From NCBI RefSeq assembly GCF_014204945.1, contig NZ_JACHMN010000002.1, positions 3,433,001 to 3,497,000 on the forward strand: a stretch of 64,000 bases of DNA, given 5' to 3'. The DNA is from Allocatelliglobosispora scoriae (GTDB taxonomy: Bacteria; Actinomycetota; Actinomycetes; Mycobacteriales; Micromonosporaceae). Of this stretch, positions 42,022 to 50,600 are shown piece by piece. Under the pieces are notes generated by a model, which was not told where the DNA came from, ran no database searches, and saw only the letters and a list, made by a program, of their open reading frames with translations. Made by a program: the position numbers and the translations under genes. Position 1 is the stretch's first letter, and every line of letters begins with the position of its first letter.

Positions 42022-42630
42022 TCAATTGCCCATCCGGTTCGCGAGCTGCCAATCCTCGTCAGTGTCGCAATCCAGATAGCTGGGCAGAAGCTCCGCCGGC
42101 GCGGGCACCTCGACCACGTCCACCCCGCTCAGCAGCTCCCGCAGCGAACGTCCGGAGAGCTCGCCGAGCTCCGAGAGCGCTGCTCTCAAAGCGGTCGTCC
42201 GCCACACCCCAAGCAGTGATTGCCGCCGCCCGCCGGGATCGAGCAGCAACGCGACCCCGGCCGTGGGCGCTCCGGCCAGCGCGCCGCGCAGCAGGTCGAG
42301 GGTCGCGCCGGAGACGAAGGGCAGATCCCCGGCGAGTACGCCAACCGCACCCTCCCCGCCTCCCCACTCGCCGTCCAGCCCGGCGACGGCGGCCCCGATC
42401 CCGGCGACCGGGCCCCCGCCGGGCGGATCCTCGCAGGTCAACAGCACATCGGGCGGCAACACCGCGGCGAGCGAGCTCGGACCGACGACGACCCGGGGCG
42501 ACGCCTGCTCCGCCGCACCCAGCACCCGCAGCAGCATGGGTGTCCCGCCGACCGGCAGCAGCGGCTTGACCAGCCCGCCCAGCCGACGGGCAGCCCCTCC
42601 GGCCAGCACGATAACGGCGAATCCATCCAC
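42022..42630 (-). CDS. mobA: Molybdenum cofactor guanylyltransferase-like protein
   Basis: Nucleotidyltransferase of 202 aa that is expected to attach GMP to molybdopterin. The nucleotide-binding signature is VIVLAGGAARRLGGLVKPLLPVGGTPML (Gly-rich loop and the Lys that follows it), with the metal-binding Asp in VLAGDLPFVS. The C-terminus is short, as in MobA-type enzymes. moaA and moaD lie 2.4 kb downstream on the other strand, supporting a molybdenum-cofactor role. The start region has no strong ribosome site. A MobA/MocA-like CTP transferase is the main alternative. Confidence 0.75.
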   Translation of the reverse strand: MDGFAVIVLAGGAARRLGGLVKPLLPVGGTPMLLRVLGAAEQASPRVVVGPSSLAAVLPPDVLLTCEDPPGGGPVAGIGAAVAGLDGEWGGGEGAVGVLAGDLPFVSGATLDLLRGALAGAPTAGVALLLDPGGRRQSLLGVWRTTALRAALSELGELSGRSLRELLSGVDVVEVPAPAELLPSYLDCDTDEDWQLANRMGN

Positions 42631-42667
42631 CGGGCGAGCCTAACCGCGCGAGCCTCAGCCGAACCCG

Positions 42668-42698
42668 CCTGTGGATAACTCGCCAAGTTATCCACAGG
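42668..42698. promoter_or_regulatory. Inverted pair of DnaA-box sequences
   Basis: CCTGTGGATAACT and AGTTATCCACAGG, separated by CGCCA, form a perfect 13-bp inverted repeat. Each arm contains TTATCCACA, the classic DnaA box. It lies between the divergent mobA and DUF4192 genes, 39 bases before the latter. It may bind DnaA (gene control or titration) or may be a simple hairpin. Confidence 0.55.
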
Positions 42699-42736
42699 GC
42701 TGTTGGCGCTTTCGGAGTTCGTCCAGGCTCATCGAC

Positions 42737-43777
42737 ATGACCGAGATTCCCACGCTTCGGCTCTCCGATCCTGCGGATGTCGCCGCCGCCGTGCCCTACC
42801 TGCTGGGCTTCCACCCGACCGAGAGCATCGTCGTGCTGGGGCTGCAGTCCATGCCACCGGCCACTCGCCGGATCGTCTTCAGTGCGCGCTGGGACATCAT
42901 CCCCGAGACCCAGCGGCTCGCGGTGGAGGTGGCGGAGATGGTCCGGCGCCAGCGGTCCGTCGAGAGCGTGCTGCTCATCGCCTTCGGCTCGGCGGAGACG
43001 GCGGTGCCCGCGCTCGAGGCCTGCCGGGTGGCGATCTGGGTGCCGGTGGGCACGGCGGTCCGGGTGACCGACGATCGGTGCTACTGCGTGCTCTGCGACG
43101 AGTGCATGCCGCCGGAGGGCCTGCTGGTCGGTGCCGACCGCAGCCGCGTCGCGGCCGAGGCGACCTTTCTGGGGCTCGGTGTCTTCCCCGATCGAGATGC
43201 CCTCGTGCGCAGCGTGGGGCCGATCGGCGGGCTCCAGCCGATCGCCATGGCGCAGGCGGTCGCCCGAGCCGATGAGCGGCTGATCGCGCTCATCGAGTCG
43301 AGCGCGACGGAGAGCGACCCCTTCGGCGGCCAGGTTCTCCGCCGAGCCGGGGTGCAGGCGGTCGACGAGGCGATGGCCGCGGCACAGGCCGATCGGCTGC
43401 CCGACGACGACACCCTGGCCTGGCTGACCCTCATGCTGGAGAGCATCGCGGTCCGCGACCACGCCTGGGAGAGCACTGATCGCGCGCCGTGGCAGCTGCG
43501 CTTCTGGCTCGACGTGACCCGTCGCGCGCACCCCGAGCTCGTCACACCGTCCGCGACCCTGCTCGCCTTCGCCGCCTGGCGCGCGGGCGACGGCGCGCTC
43601 GCCGGGGTCGCCCTGGCTCGGGCGCTCTCCTACGATCCGCACTACTCGCTGGCGCTGCTGCTGCGGGACGCGATGCAGCAGGGGATCGGCCCCGAGGCGC
43701 TCGGCCGCTGGCCCTTCGGCTCGGCCAAGCGCCGCCGGAAGAAGTCCCGGCGGCGAGGCGTTTTTCTCCGCCGCTGA
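42737..43777 (+). CDS. DUF4192 family protein
   Basis: Actinobacterial protein of 346 aa. The opening LRLSDPADVAAAVPYLLGFHPTESIVVLGL is diagnostic for DUF4192, followed by VVESVLLIAFGS-like and YCVLCDECMPPEG segments (two CxxC-like Cys groups that might bind metal). The C-terminal half is helical, with TPR-like repeats (AWRAGDGALAGVALARALSYDPHYSLALLLRDAMQQG). The extreme C-terminus is strongly basic (KRRRKKSRRRG), suggesting nucleic-acid contact. The ATG at 42737 is chosen on homology; it follows a DnaA-box palindrome. The function of the family is unknown. Confidence 0.8.
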   Translation: MTEIPTLRLSDPADVAAAVPYLLGFHPTESIVVLGLQSMPPATRRIVFSARWDIIPETQRLAVEVAEMVRRQRSVESVLLIAFGSAETAVPALEACRVAIWVPVGTAVRVTDDRCYCVLCDECMPPEGLLVGADRSRVAAEATFLGLGVFPDRDALVRSVGPIGGLQPIAMAQAVARADERLIALIESSATESDPFGGQVLRRAGVQAVDEAMAAAQADRLPDDDTLAWLTLMLESIAVRDHAWESTDRAPWQLRFWLDVTRRAHPELVTPSATLLAFAAWRAGDGALAGVALARALSYDPHYSLALLLRDAMQQGIGPEALGRWPFGSAKRRRKKSRRRGVFLRR

Positions 43778-43813
43778 CGGTGGTCGGCTCCCCGGTGAGG
43801 TCTCCTCCTCCAG

Positions 43814-43819
43814 TAGGTT
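43814..43819 (+). promoter_or_regulatory. -10 hexamer of a leaderless promoter (kinase gene)
   Basis: TAGGTT ends exactly 7 bases before GTG 43827. Confidence 0.5.
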
Positions 43820-43826
43820 GCCCAGT

Positions 43827-44702
43827 GTGGACATGGCCTACCTGCGCGAGCACCCACACCTCCTGCCGACCTTCCTCAAGCACCAGCGCATCCGGGAGAC
43901 TCCGGTGCCCGGCGGGTCGATCTGCGTCGCCTCCCGGCTCACCCTCGACGGTGGTGAGTCGATCTTCACGAAGTCGATGCGGAGCACCGCTCCACCCGGC
44001 TTCTTCGCTACCGAGGCGGCCGGCCTGCGCTGGCTCGCCGAGCCGGGGACCGTGGCGGTCGCGGAGGTGTTGCTCGTCACAGACGAGCTGCTCGCCCTGG
44101 AGTGGATCGAGCCGGGCGAGCCGTCGGCCGGGGCGGCGGAGGAGTTCGGCCGAGCACTGGCGGCTCTGCACGCCGCGGGCGCGGAGAGCTTCGGAGCGCC
44201 GTGGCCAGGCTTCATCGGCGTGCTGCCGATGTCCAACGTTCCTGAGCAGGGCAGCTGGAGTGCTTGGTTCTGGCTGCGTCGACTCCTTCCCTACGCGGTG
44301 CTCTCCCGTGAGAACGGCGCTCTTGACGAGCCCGACCTACAGCGGATCGAGCGGGTCGGCGAGCACCTCGCCGACCTCGACCCGGGCGAGGCGCCCGCGC
44401 GGATCCACGGCGACCTGTGGCCGGGCAACCTGCTCTGGGGGGCCGACGGGCGCTGCCACCTCATCGACCCGGCGGCGCATGGCGGGCACCGCGAGACGGA
44501 CCTCGCCAACCTGGGGTTGTTCGGTGGCGTACCCCACCTCGACCGGATCCTCGCGGCCTATGACGAGGCCGCACCGCTCGCCGACGGCTGGCGCGCGCGG
44601 ATCGGGCTGCATCAGCTGTTTCTGCTGCTCGTGCATACTGCGCTCTTCGGTCGCTCCTATCGAGGCGCGGTGCTCTCCGCACTGTCGTCTATCGGCCATT
44701 AG
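43827..44702 (+). CDS. Fructosamine kinase / aminoglycoside-phosphotransferase-like protein
   Basis: Kinase-fold protein of 291 aa. The N-lobe has IFTKSMRS, with the ATP-binding Lys, and FFATEAAGLRWLAEPG, as in fructosamine-3-kinases. The C-lobe has the Brenner motif RIHGDLWPGNLLW (about residue 192-204) with catalytic Asp, and the metal-binding HLIDPAAHGGHRETDLA. Family members phosphorylate ketosamines on glycated proteins as a repair step. The GTG start fits a hexamer 7 bases upstream; the next ATG (two codons on) is also possible. No ligand-specific neighbour. Confidence 0.85.
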   Translation: MDMAYLREHPHLLPTFLKHQRIRETPVPGGSICVASRLTLDGGESIFTKSMRSTAPPGFFATEAAGLRWLAEPGTVAVAEVLLVTDELLALEWIEPGEPSAGAAEEFGRALAALHAAGAESFGAPWPGFIGVLPMSNVPEQGSWSAWFWLRRLLPYAVLSRENGALDEPDLQRIERVGEHLADLDPGEAPARIHGDLWPGNLLWGADGRCHLIDPAAHGGHRETDLANLGLFGGVPHLDRILAAYDEAAPLADGWRARIGLHQLFLLLVHTALFGRSYRGAVLSALSSIGH

Positions 44703-44707
44703 CCCAC

Positions 44708-44734
44708 AGCCGAAAGTGTTTGCCGATTTCGGCT
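44708..44734 (+). terminator. Hairpin after the kinase gene
   Basis: AGCCGAAA and TTTCGGCT (8 bp) flank an 11-base loop, starting 6 bases after the stop, just before the small DUF433-like gene. Confidence 0.5.
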
Positions 44735-44754
44735 CGGCAGCTGATTCTTTAGCT

Positions 44755-44964
44755 GTGATATACGGGGAACACATCCACGAAACAATCGCCGAGAGCACCG
44801 CTCCGTTGATCGGCGGCACGGGCGTCCGAGTGACCACGATCATGGACCTGCTGGGTCAGGGCCGCAGCGTTACCGAGGTGCTGGCTGAGCACCCCGCCCT
44901 CTCCCGGGGCGACATGATCACGGCGCTCAACTTCGCCGCGGCGACAGCCGATCGCGTGGGATAA
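44755..44964 (+). CDS. Small DUF433-like protein (possible antitoxin relative)
   Basis: Protein of about 69 aa, set off from the long shadow frame by a GTG at 44755. The stretch LIGGTGVRVTTIMDLLGQGRSVTEVLAEHPALSRGDMITALNFAA follows the DUF433 pattern (G-T-R-I/V-x-V-x-x-I-x-x-L-x-x-G-x-S...P-x-L-x-x-x-D-I-x-A-A-L-x-Y-A), a winged helix-turn-helix found in VapB-type antitoxins. No toxin gene is adjacent on either side. GATTCT lies six bases before the GTG as a possible -10. The role is open: orphan antitoxin or small DNA-binding protein. Confidence 0.6.
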   Translation: MIYGEHIHETIAESTAPLIGGTGVRVTTIMDLLGQGRSVTEVLAEHPALSRGDMITALNFAAATADRVG

Positions 44965-45000
44965 CCGCAGACGCGACTTCTTCCAGGAAGCGGTTCGCGA

Positions 45001-45006
45001 TACGGT
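45001..45006 (+). promoter_or_regulatory. -10 hexamer of the moaA leaderless promoter
   Basis: TACGGT ends 6 bases before the moaA ATG. Confidence 0.45.
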
Positions 45007-45012
45007 CAAGCC

Positions 45013-46005
45013 ATGGGCACACTGATTGACCGGTTCGGGCGACGCGCCATTGATCTGCGCGTCTCCCTCACAGACCGGTGCAATCTGCGCTGCTCGTACT
45101 GCATGCCGGCCGAGGGATTGCCCTGGTTGCCCAAATCGACGCTGCTCACTGACCAGGAGATCATCCGGCTCATCGGGGTCGCCGTGGAGCGACTGGGCGT
45201 GACCGAGGTCAGGTTCACCGGCGGTGAGCCGCTGCTGCGTCCCGGGCTCGTGGCGATCATCGCGGCGACGTCGGCGATGACGCCGCGCCCGCAGAGTGCG
45301 CTCACCACCAACGGCATCGGTCTCGGCCGGATGGCGGCGGCCCTGCGCGATGCCGGTCTCGATCGGGTCAACATCTCGATCGACACCCTGCGGCAGGATC
45401 GGTTCACCGAGCTCACCCACCGCGACCGGCTCTCCGACGTGATCAAGGGCATCGACGAGGCGATCGCGGCGGGCCTCGCACCGGTGAAGCTCAACGCGGT
45501 TCTCATGCGCGGGATCAACGACGACGAGGCGGTCGACCTGCTGCGCTTCGCCCTCGACCGCGGCTGTGAGCTGCGTTTCGTCGAGCAGATGCCGCTCGAC
45601 GCGCAGCATGGCTGGTCCCGCGAAAAGATGATCACCGCGCTGGAGATCGAGGAGTCGCTGCGGCGTGAGTTCGATCTGGCGCCCGACCCCTCCGATCGTG
45701 CGGGAGCTCCGGCCGAGACGTGGATCGTCAACGGCGGCCCGGCAAGGGTCGGCATCGTCGGCAGTGTGACCAGGCCGTTCTGTGGCGACTGCGACCGGAC
45801 GCGCCTCACCGCCGACGGACAGATCCGCGATTGCCTCTTCGCCACCACCGAGACCGACCTTCGCAGCATGTTGCGAGATGGCGCCTCGGACGATGAGTTG
45901 GCTACCGTATGGCGACGGGCAATGTGGGGTAAGCGAGCAGGGCACGGGATCGACGAGCCCGGCTTCCTGCAGCCGACCCGCGCCATGTCCGCGATCGGGG
46001 GCTAA
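45013..46005 (+). CDS. moaA: GTP 3',8-cyclase MoaA
   Basis: Radical-SAM enzyme (330 aa) for the first step of molybdenum cofactor synthesis, GTP to 3',8-cyclo-GTP. The N-terminal radical SAM cluster is CNLRCSYC (CxxxCxxC), followed by RFTGGEPLLRP. The C-terminal auxiliary cluster uses CGDCDRTRL and a later Cys (IRDCLF). The protein ends in the conserved Gly-Gly needed for activity. It overlaps no gene; moaD follows after three bases. A molybdoenzyme must be made, but moaC, moaE and moeA are not in the window. Confidence 0.95.
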   Translation: MGTLIDRFGRRAIDLRVSLTDRCNLRCSYCMPAEGLPWLPKSTLLTDQEIIRLIGVAVERLGVTEVRFTGGEPLLRPGLVAIIAATSAMTPRPQSALTTNGIGLGRMAAALRDAGLDRVNISIDTLRQDRFTELTHRDRLSDVIKGIDEAIAAGLAPVKLNAVLMRGINDDEAVDLLRFALDRGCELRFVEQMPLDAQHGWSREKMITALEIEESLRREFDLAPDPSDRAGAPAETWIVNGGPARVGIVGSVTRPFCGDCDRTRLTADGQIRDCLFATTETDLRSMLRDGASDDELATVWRRAMWGKRAGHGIDEPGFLQPTRAMSAIGG

Positions 46006-46008
46006 CAG

Positions 46009-46239
46009 ATGATCAATGTGCGCTACTTCGCCGGCGCGCGGGCTGCGGCGGGCACGTCCGACGCGACGCTGCCAGCCGGCACCTCCATCGAGTCGATGAC
46101 GGCGACGGCTGAGGGCCGCCTCGCGCTGGTGCTGAAGTCGTCGAGCTTCCTCGTGGACGGCGTCGCCTGGCACGACCGCTCTGCGCCCCTGCCGGTCGGC
46201 TGCACGCTGGACGTCCTCCCGCCCTTCGCCGGGGGCTGA
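46009..46239 (+). CDS. moaD: Molybdopterin synthase sulfur carrier subunit MoaD
   Basis: Ubiquitin-like small protein of 76 aa. NVRYFAGARAAAGTSD is the typical N-terminus, VDGVAWH the middle strand, and LDVLPPFAGG the conserved C-terminus whose terminal Gly-Gly is thiocarboxylated to donate sulfur to cyclic pyranopterin. It lies three bases after moaA, in the same operon. Its large partner MoaE is not visible here. Confidence 0.9.
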   Translation: MINVRYFAGARAAAGTSDATLPAGTSIESMTATAEGRLALVLKSSSFLVDGVAWHDRSAPLPVGCTLDVLPPFAGG

Positions 46240-46248
46240 CCCGTTCTT

Positions 46249-46283
46249 TAGGACCAACTCTTCAAGAGTTGCGGCGATCTTGG
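46249..46283 (+). repeat. Dispersed repeat with CAACTCTTCAAGAGTTG palindrome (copy 2)
   Basis: TAGGACCAACTCTTCAAGAG followed by TTGCGGCGATCTTGG; one base differs from the copy at 33856. A further GGCGATCTTGGCGG occurs about 100 bases on (near 46382), on the far side of the neighbouring palindrome. Confidence 0.85.
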
Positions 46284-46293
46284 CGGCCGCTGC

Positions 46294-46355
46294 CACGTTT
46301 TGCAGCAAAGCGTGGCTTCGCGCAGCGAAATGGCCACGCTTTGCTGCAAAACGTG
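46294..46355. repeat. Palindromic repeat, TTTTGCAGCAAAGCGTGG family (copy 3)
   Basis: A perfect 23-bp stem (CACGTTTTGCAGCAAAGCGT...) with a 16-base loop nearly identical to that of copy 2 at 26166. It lies 54 bases after moaD in tandem with the CAACTCTTCAAGAGTTG repeat, so this 211-base gap consists mostly of repeats. Confidence 0.9.
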
Positions 46356-46450
46356 ACGGGGCGCGGCGCGGCGTGCGCGGGTGGCGATCTTGGCGGGTGT
46401 CAGGGTAACCACGGAGGCGGACCTCCGGTTACGGGTGGCACTATCGTCGG

Positions 46451-47635
46451 GTGGGTCAGTTGGCAGTCTTCCTCGTCCTCATCGTCGTAGTCGTCGTCGG
46501 CGTGCACTACTACCTCTGGCGACGGCTGGTGCGGGACACGACCGGTCCGGGCCGCGGTCGGCGCATCGGCACCTTCGTCATCCTGGGGCTGGCGCTGCTG
46601 ATCCCGGTCACGCTCGTGCTCACCCGGCTCTTCAGCGGGATGGCCGCCCTCGCGCTCATCGGCTACCTCTGGCTCGCGGTCATGTTCTACCTGCTGGTGA
46701 CCCTCGCCGTGCTGGAGATACCCCGCGCGCTGCTCCAGCGCCGCCGCCGGGACATCGTGCACGCGTCGGCCACCACCCAGACACCTCCGCTCCCGCAGCC
46801 CGTCAGCGACGACCTCACCCGCCGCCAGGCCATCTCCCGCGGCCTCGCCATCACCGCCGGGCTCGTCGCCGTCGGCACCACCGGCTACGGCGTGACCCAG
46901 GCCCTCGGCGCGCCACGGCTCAAGCGGCAGGCGATCACGCTGGCGAAGCTGCCCCGGAGCATGGACGGGTACCGCATCGCCCTCGTCTCCGACATCCACC
47001 TCGGCCCGCTGGCCGGACGCGCGCACACCCAGCGGATCGTCGACATCATCAACGGGCTCGACGCCGACATCGTGACCGTCGTGGGCGACCTCGTCGACGG
47101 TTCGGTCGCCGAACTCGGCGCAGCCGCGCAGCCGCTGCGTGACCTGCGCTCCAAGCACGGCTCGTTCTTCGTCACCGGCAACCACGAATACTTCTCCGGC
47201 TTCGAGGAGTGGATCGCCGAGGTCGACGAGCTGGGCCTGCGCCCGCTGCGCAACGAGCGGGTCGAGCTGCCCGGCGGTCTCGACCTCGCCGGGGTCAACG
47301 ACGTGACCGGCGCGCAGTTCGACGACGGCGCCGACCTGGGCAAGGCGCTCGGCGACCGGGACACGAGCAAGGCGGTCGTCCTCCTCGCCCACCAGCCGGT
47401 TCAGGTACGCGACGCGGCGAAGTTCGGCGTCGACCTCCAGCTCTCCGGACACACCCACGGCGGGCAGATGGTGCCGTTCAACCTTGTCGTACCGCTCCAG
47501 CAGCCGGTGGTCTCGGGTTACGACGTGATCGACGGTACGCAGATCTACGTCACCAACGGCGCGGGCTTCTGGGGACCCCCCGTCCGTGTCGGCGCACCAC
47601 CGGACATCACGCTCGTCCAACTGCGATCTAAATAA
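46451..47635 (+). CDS. Membrane-anchored metallophosphoesterase
   Basis: Predicted phosphohydrolase of 394 aa. About four hydrophobic helices occupy residues 1-150 (LAVFLVLIVVVVVGVHYYLW, TFVILGLALLIPVTLVL, AALALIGYLWLAVMFYLLVTLAVLEI, ISRGLAITAGLVAVGTTG). The calcineurin-like domain follows with its metal ligands in LVSDIHLGPL (about 177), VVGDLVDGS (about 211), GNHEYF (about 243) and SGHTHGGQM (about 336). A TRRQ twin-arginine-like motif precedes the last helix. The family (YkuE/YaeI-like) acts on phospholipid-type substrates. GTG start, weak evidence; a TTG nine bases on is an alternative. Confidence 0.85.
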   Translation: MGQLAVFLVLIVVVVVGVHYYLWRRLVRDTTGPGRGRRIGTFVILGLALLIPVTLVLTRLFSGMAALALIGYLWLAVMFYLLVTLAVLEIPRALLQRRRRDIVHASATTQTPPLPQPVSDDLTRRQAISRGLAITAGLVAVGTTGYGVTQALGAPRLKRQAITLAKLPRSMDGYRIALVSDIHLGPLAGRAHTQRIVDIINGLDADIVTVVGDLVDGSVAELGAAAQPLRDLRSKHGSFFVTGNHEYFSGFEEWIAEVDELGLRPLRNERVELPGGLDLAGVNDVTGAQFDDGADLGKALGDRDTSKAVVLLAHQPVQVRDAAKFGVDLQLSGHTHGGQMVPFNLVVPLQQPVVSGYDVIDGTQIYVTNGAGFWGPPVRVGAPPDITLVQLRSK

Positions 47636-47689
47636 CGTGCACAGCGTGGCGGTGTGCCCGATGTCGGTCGGGCATGCCAGGATGCGCGC

Positions 47690-50600
47690 GTGCCCCCGCA
47701 TGCCTTGATGGAGACCTCTCACCCCCACTGGGTCGCGGATCTGCACATCCACTCGCGATATTCACGATCGTGCAGCAGGGACCTCGATCTGCCGACGCTC
47801 GCCTTCTGGGCGCGGCGCAAGGGCGTCACGCTGCTCGGCACGGGCGACTTCACCCACCCGCAGTGGATCGCCCACCTGCGCGAATCCCTCGTCGAGGCGG
47901 AGCCCGGCCTCTTCCGGCTCAATGCCGAGGCTGAGGCGAATGTCGCGCAGAAGCTGCCGCCGAGACTCTCCGCGACCGATGCGCAGACCCGGTTCATGCT
48001 CTCCGTCGAGATCTCCACGATCTACAAGCGGGACGACAAGACCCGCAAGGTCCACCACCTCGTCTACCTGCCGGATCTGGAGGCGGCCGGTCGTTTCAAC
48101 ACGGCGCTGGCCCGGATCGGCAACATCGCCAGCGACGGCCGGCCCATCCTCGGGCTGGACAGCCGCGACCTGCTGGAGATCGTGCTGGAGAGCAGCCCCG
48201 ACGGCTACCTGGTGCCCGCGCACATCTGGACGCCGTGGTTCGCCGCCCTCGGGTCCAAGAGCGGCTTCGACGCCATCGCCGACTGCTACGCCGACCTCGC
48301 CGACCACATCTTCGCCGTGGAGACCGGGCTCTCCAGCGACCCCGAGATGAACTGGCGGGTCTCGTCGCTGGACCGATACGCGCTCGTCTCCAACTCCGAC
48401 GCGCACTCGCCGCAGGCACTCGCCCGCGAGGCGACGGTCTTCACCGGACCGCTCGATTACTTCGCGCTGCGCGACACGCTGCGCGACGGCGCCGGACCCG
48501 CCGCGACGATCGAGTTCTTCCCCGAGGAGGGGAAATACCACGGCGACGGGCACCGGGTCTGCGGCGTCAACTGGACGCCCGACGAGACCCGTGCCGCCGG
48601 TGGCCTCTGCTCGGCCTGCGGCAAGCCGGTCACGGTCGGCGTGCTCGCGAGGATCGAGGCGCTCGCCGACCGGCCGGTGGGTGAGCCGTCGCCCCGCGCC
48701 AGCCGCGTGCACCACCTCGTCCAGCTGCCCGAGATCGTCGGCGAGCTCAACGGCGTGGGCCCGCGCAGCAAGACCGTCGAGGGCGTCGTCAACAACCTCG
48801 TCGCCGAGCTCGGGTCGGAGCTGGGCATCCTGCTCGACGCCCCGATCGACGAGGTCACCGCCGCCGGTGGCGAGCTGCTCGGTGAGGCGATCGGGCGGCT
48901 GCGCCGAGGAGACGTGCGCCGGACACCGGGCTTCGACGGGGAGTACGGCGTGATTCGCCTCTTCGACCCCGACGAGCTGCGCCGGGGCGACGACACGCTC
49001 TTCGACCTGCCCGCCGCCGAGACCGTGCCGAAGCCGCGCCGCCGAGCAGCCCCGAAGCAGGTCAAGCCGGTGGAGGAGCCACCGGTCGAGCCGGCTCCGG
49101 CGGAGCAGAGCCCGTCGCTCGTCGCCACACCGGCCTCACCGCACGAACCCTTCGAGCCGATGCTCGCCGGGATGGAGGAGGTCGGCACCGGCCTGCTCGA
49201 CCGGCTCGACGCGATGCAACGGGTCGCCGCGTCCGCGCCCGGCGGTCCGCTGCTCATCGTCGCCGGTCCCGGCACCGGCAAGACCCGGACGCTGACGCAC
49301 CGCATCGCCTACCTCTGCGCGGAGATGCACGTCTTCCCCGAGACCTGCCTCGCGATCACGTTCACCCGCCGAGCCGCCGAGGAGCTGCGCCACCGCCTCG
49401 CCTCGCTGATGGGTCCCGTCGCCGACGACGTCACCGTCGCGACCTTCCACTCGCTGGGCCTGTCGATCCTGCGCGAGCAGTACGCACTCGCCGGGCTCGC
49501 CGCCGACTTCACGATCACCGCGGAGCCCGAGGAGGCGATCCCCGGCCGGGTCATCCAGCTCGACGACCTGATCACGCTCCCCCTGGAGATCCTGCGCGCC
49601 CACCCGTCGCTCGTCGACAAATATCGCGCCCGGTGGAGCTGGGTCTTCGTCGACGAGTACCAGGACGTGGACGCGGGGCAGTATGAACTGCTGCGCTTCC
49701 TCGCCCCGCCGGACGGCAACCTCTGCGCGATCGGCGACCCGGACCAGGCGATCTACTCCTTCCGGGGTGCCGACGTCGCCTTCTTCCTCAGCTTCGCCCG
49801 CGACTTCGTCGACTCCCGGGTGGTCCGGCTCACCCGCAACTACCGCTCGTCGGCCCCGATCATCGCGGCCGCCTCGCAGGCGATCACGCCCTGGTCACTG
49901 GTGCCGGGTCGGCGGATGGACCCGGCCAAGGTCGACCTCGACGCGCCGCTGATCGGGCGCTACTCGGCCAGCGGGGCACAGGACGAGGCGGACTTCGTGG
50001 TGCGGACGGTCGACGAGCTCGTCGGCGGGCTGTCGCACCGCTCCCGTGCCGACACGCGTGGCGTCACCGGGGTCACCGTCTCCTTCTCCGACATCGCCGT
50101 GCTCTACCGCACGGACGCGCAGGCGGCTGCGGTGGTCGACGCGTTGGCGCGGGTCGGCGTACCCGTGCAGAAACGCTCGCATGACCGCCTGCGGGATCGG
50201 GCCGGCGTGACCGCACTCGCCGCGGAGCTGCGCCTGTCCGGTGGGAGCGGGCCGCTCGCGGCTCGCCTGCGGCGGGCGGCGGCGGCGCTGACCGAGCGGC
50301 CCGCCCTGGGGATCACCTTCACCCCCGACGAGCTGTGGTCGGCGGCGGAGCTGCTCTCACCGCTCGCCGTGCGCTGCGGCGAGGATCTGGAGCGCTTCAT
50401 CACCGAGATCGTGTCGGGGCAGGAGGTCGACGCGCTCGACCCGCGCGCCGAGGCGGTGACGCTGCTCACCCTGCATGCGGCGAAGGGGCTGGAGTTCCCG
50501 GTGGTCTTCCTCATCGGCTGCGAGGACGGGCTGCTGCCGATGCGTTTCCCCGGCAATCCGCCGGACGATGCCGCGATCGCCGAGGAGCGGCGGCTCTTCT

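Noticed and set aside
43489-44754. Long frame joined to the DUF433-like gene
   Set aside because: It overlaps the DUF4192 and kinase genes out of frame; only the last 69 codons look like a protein.
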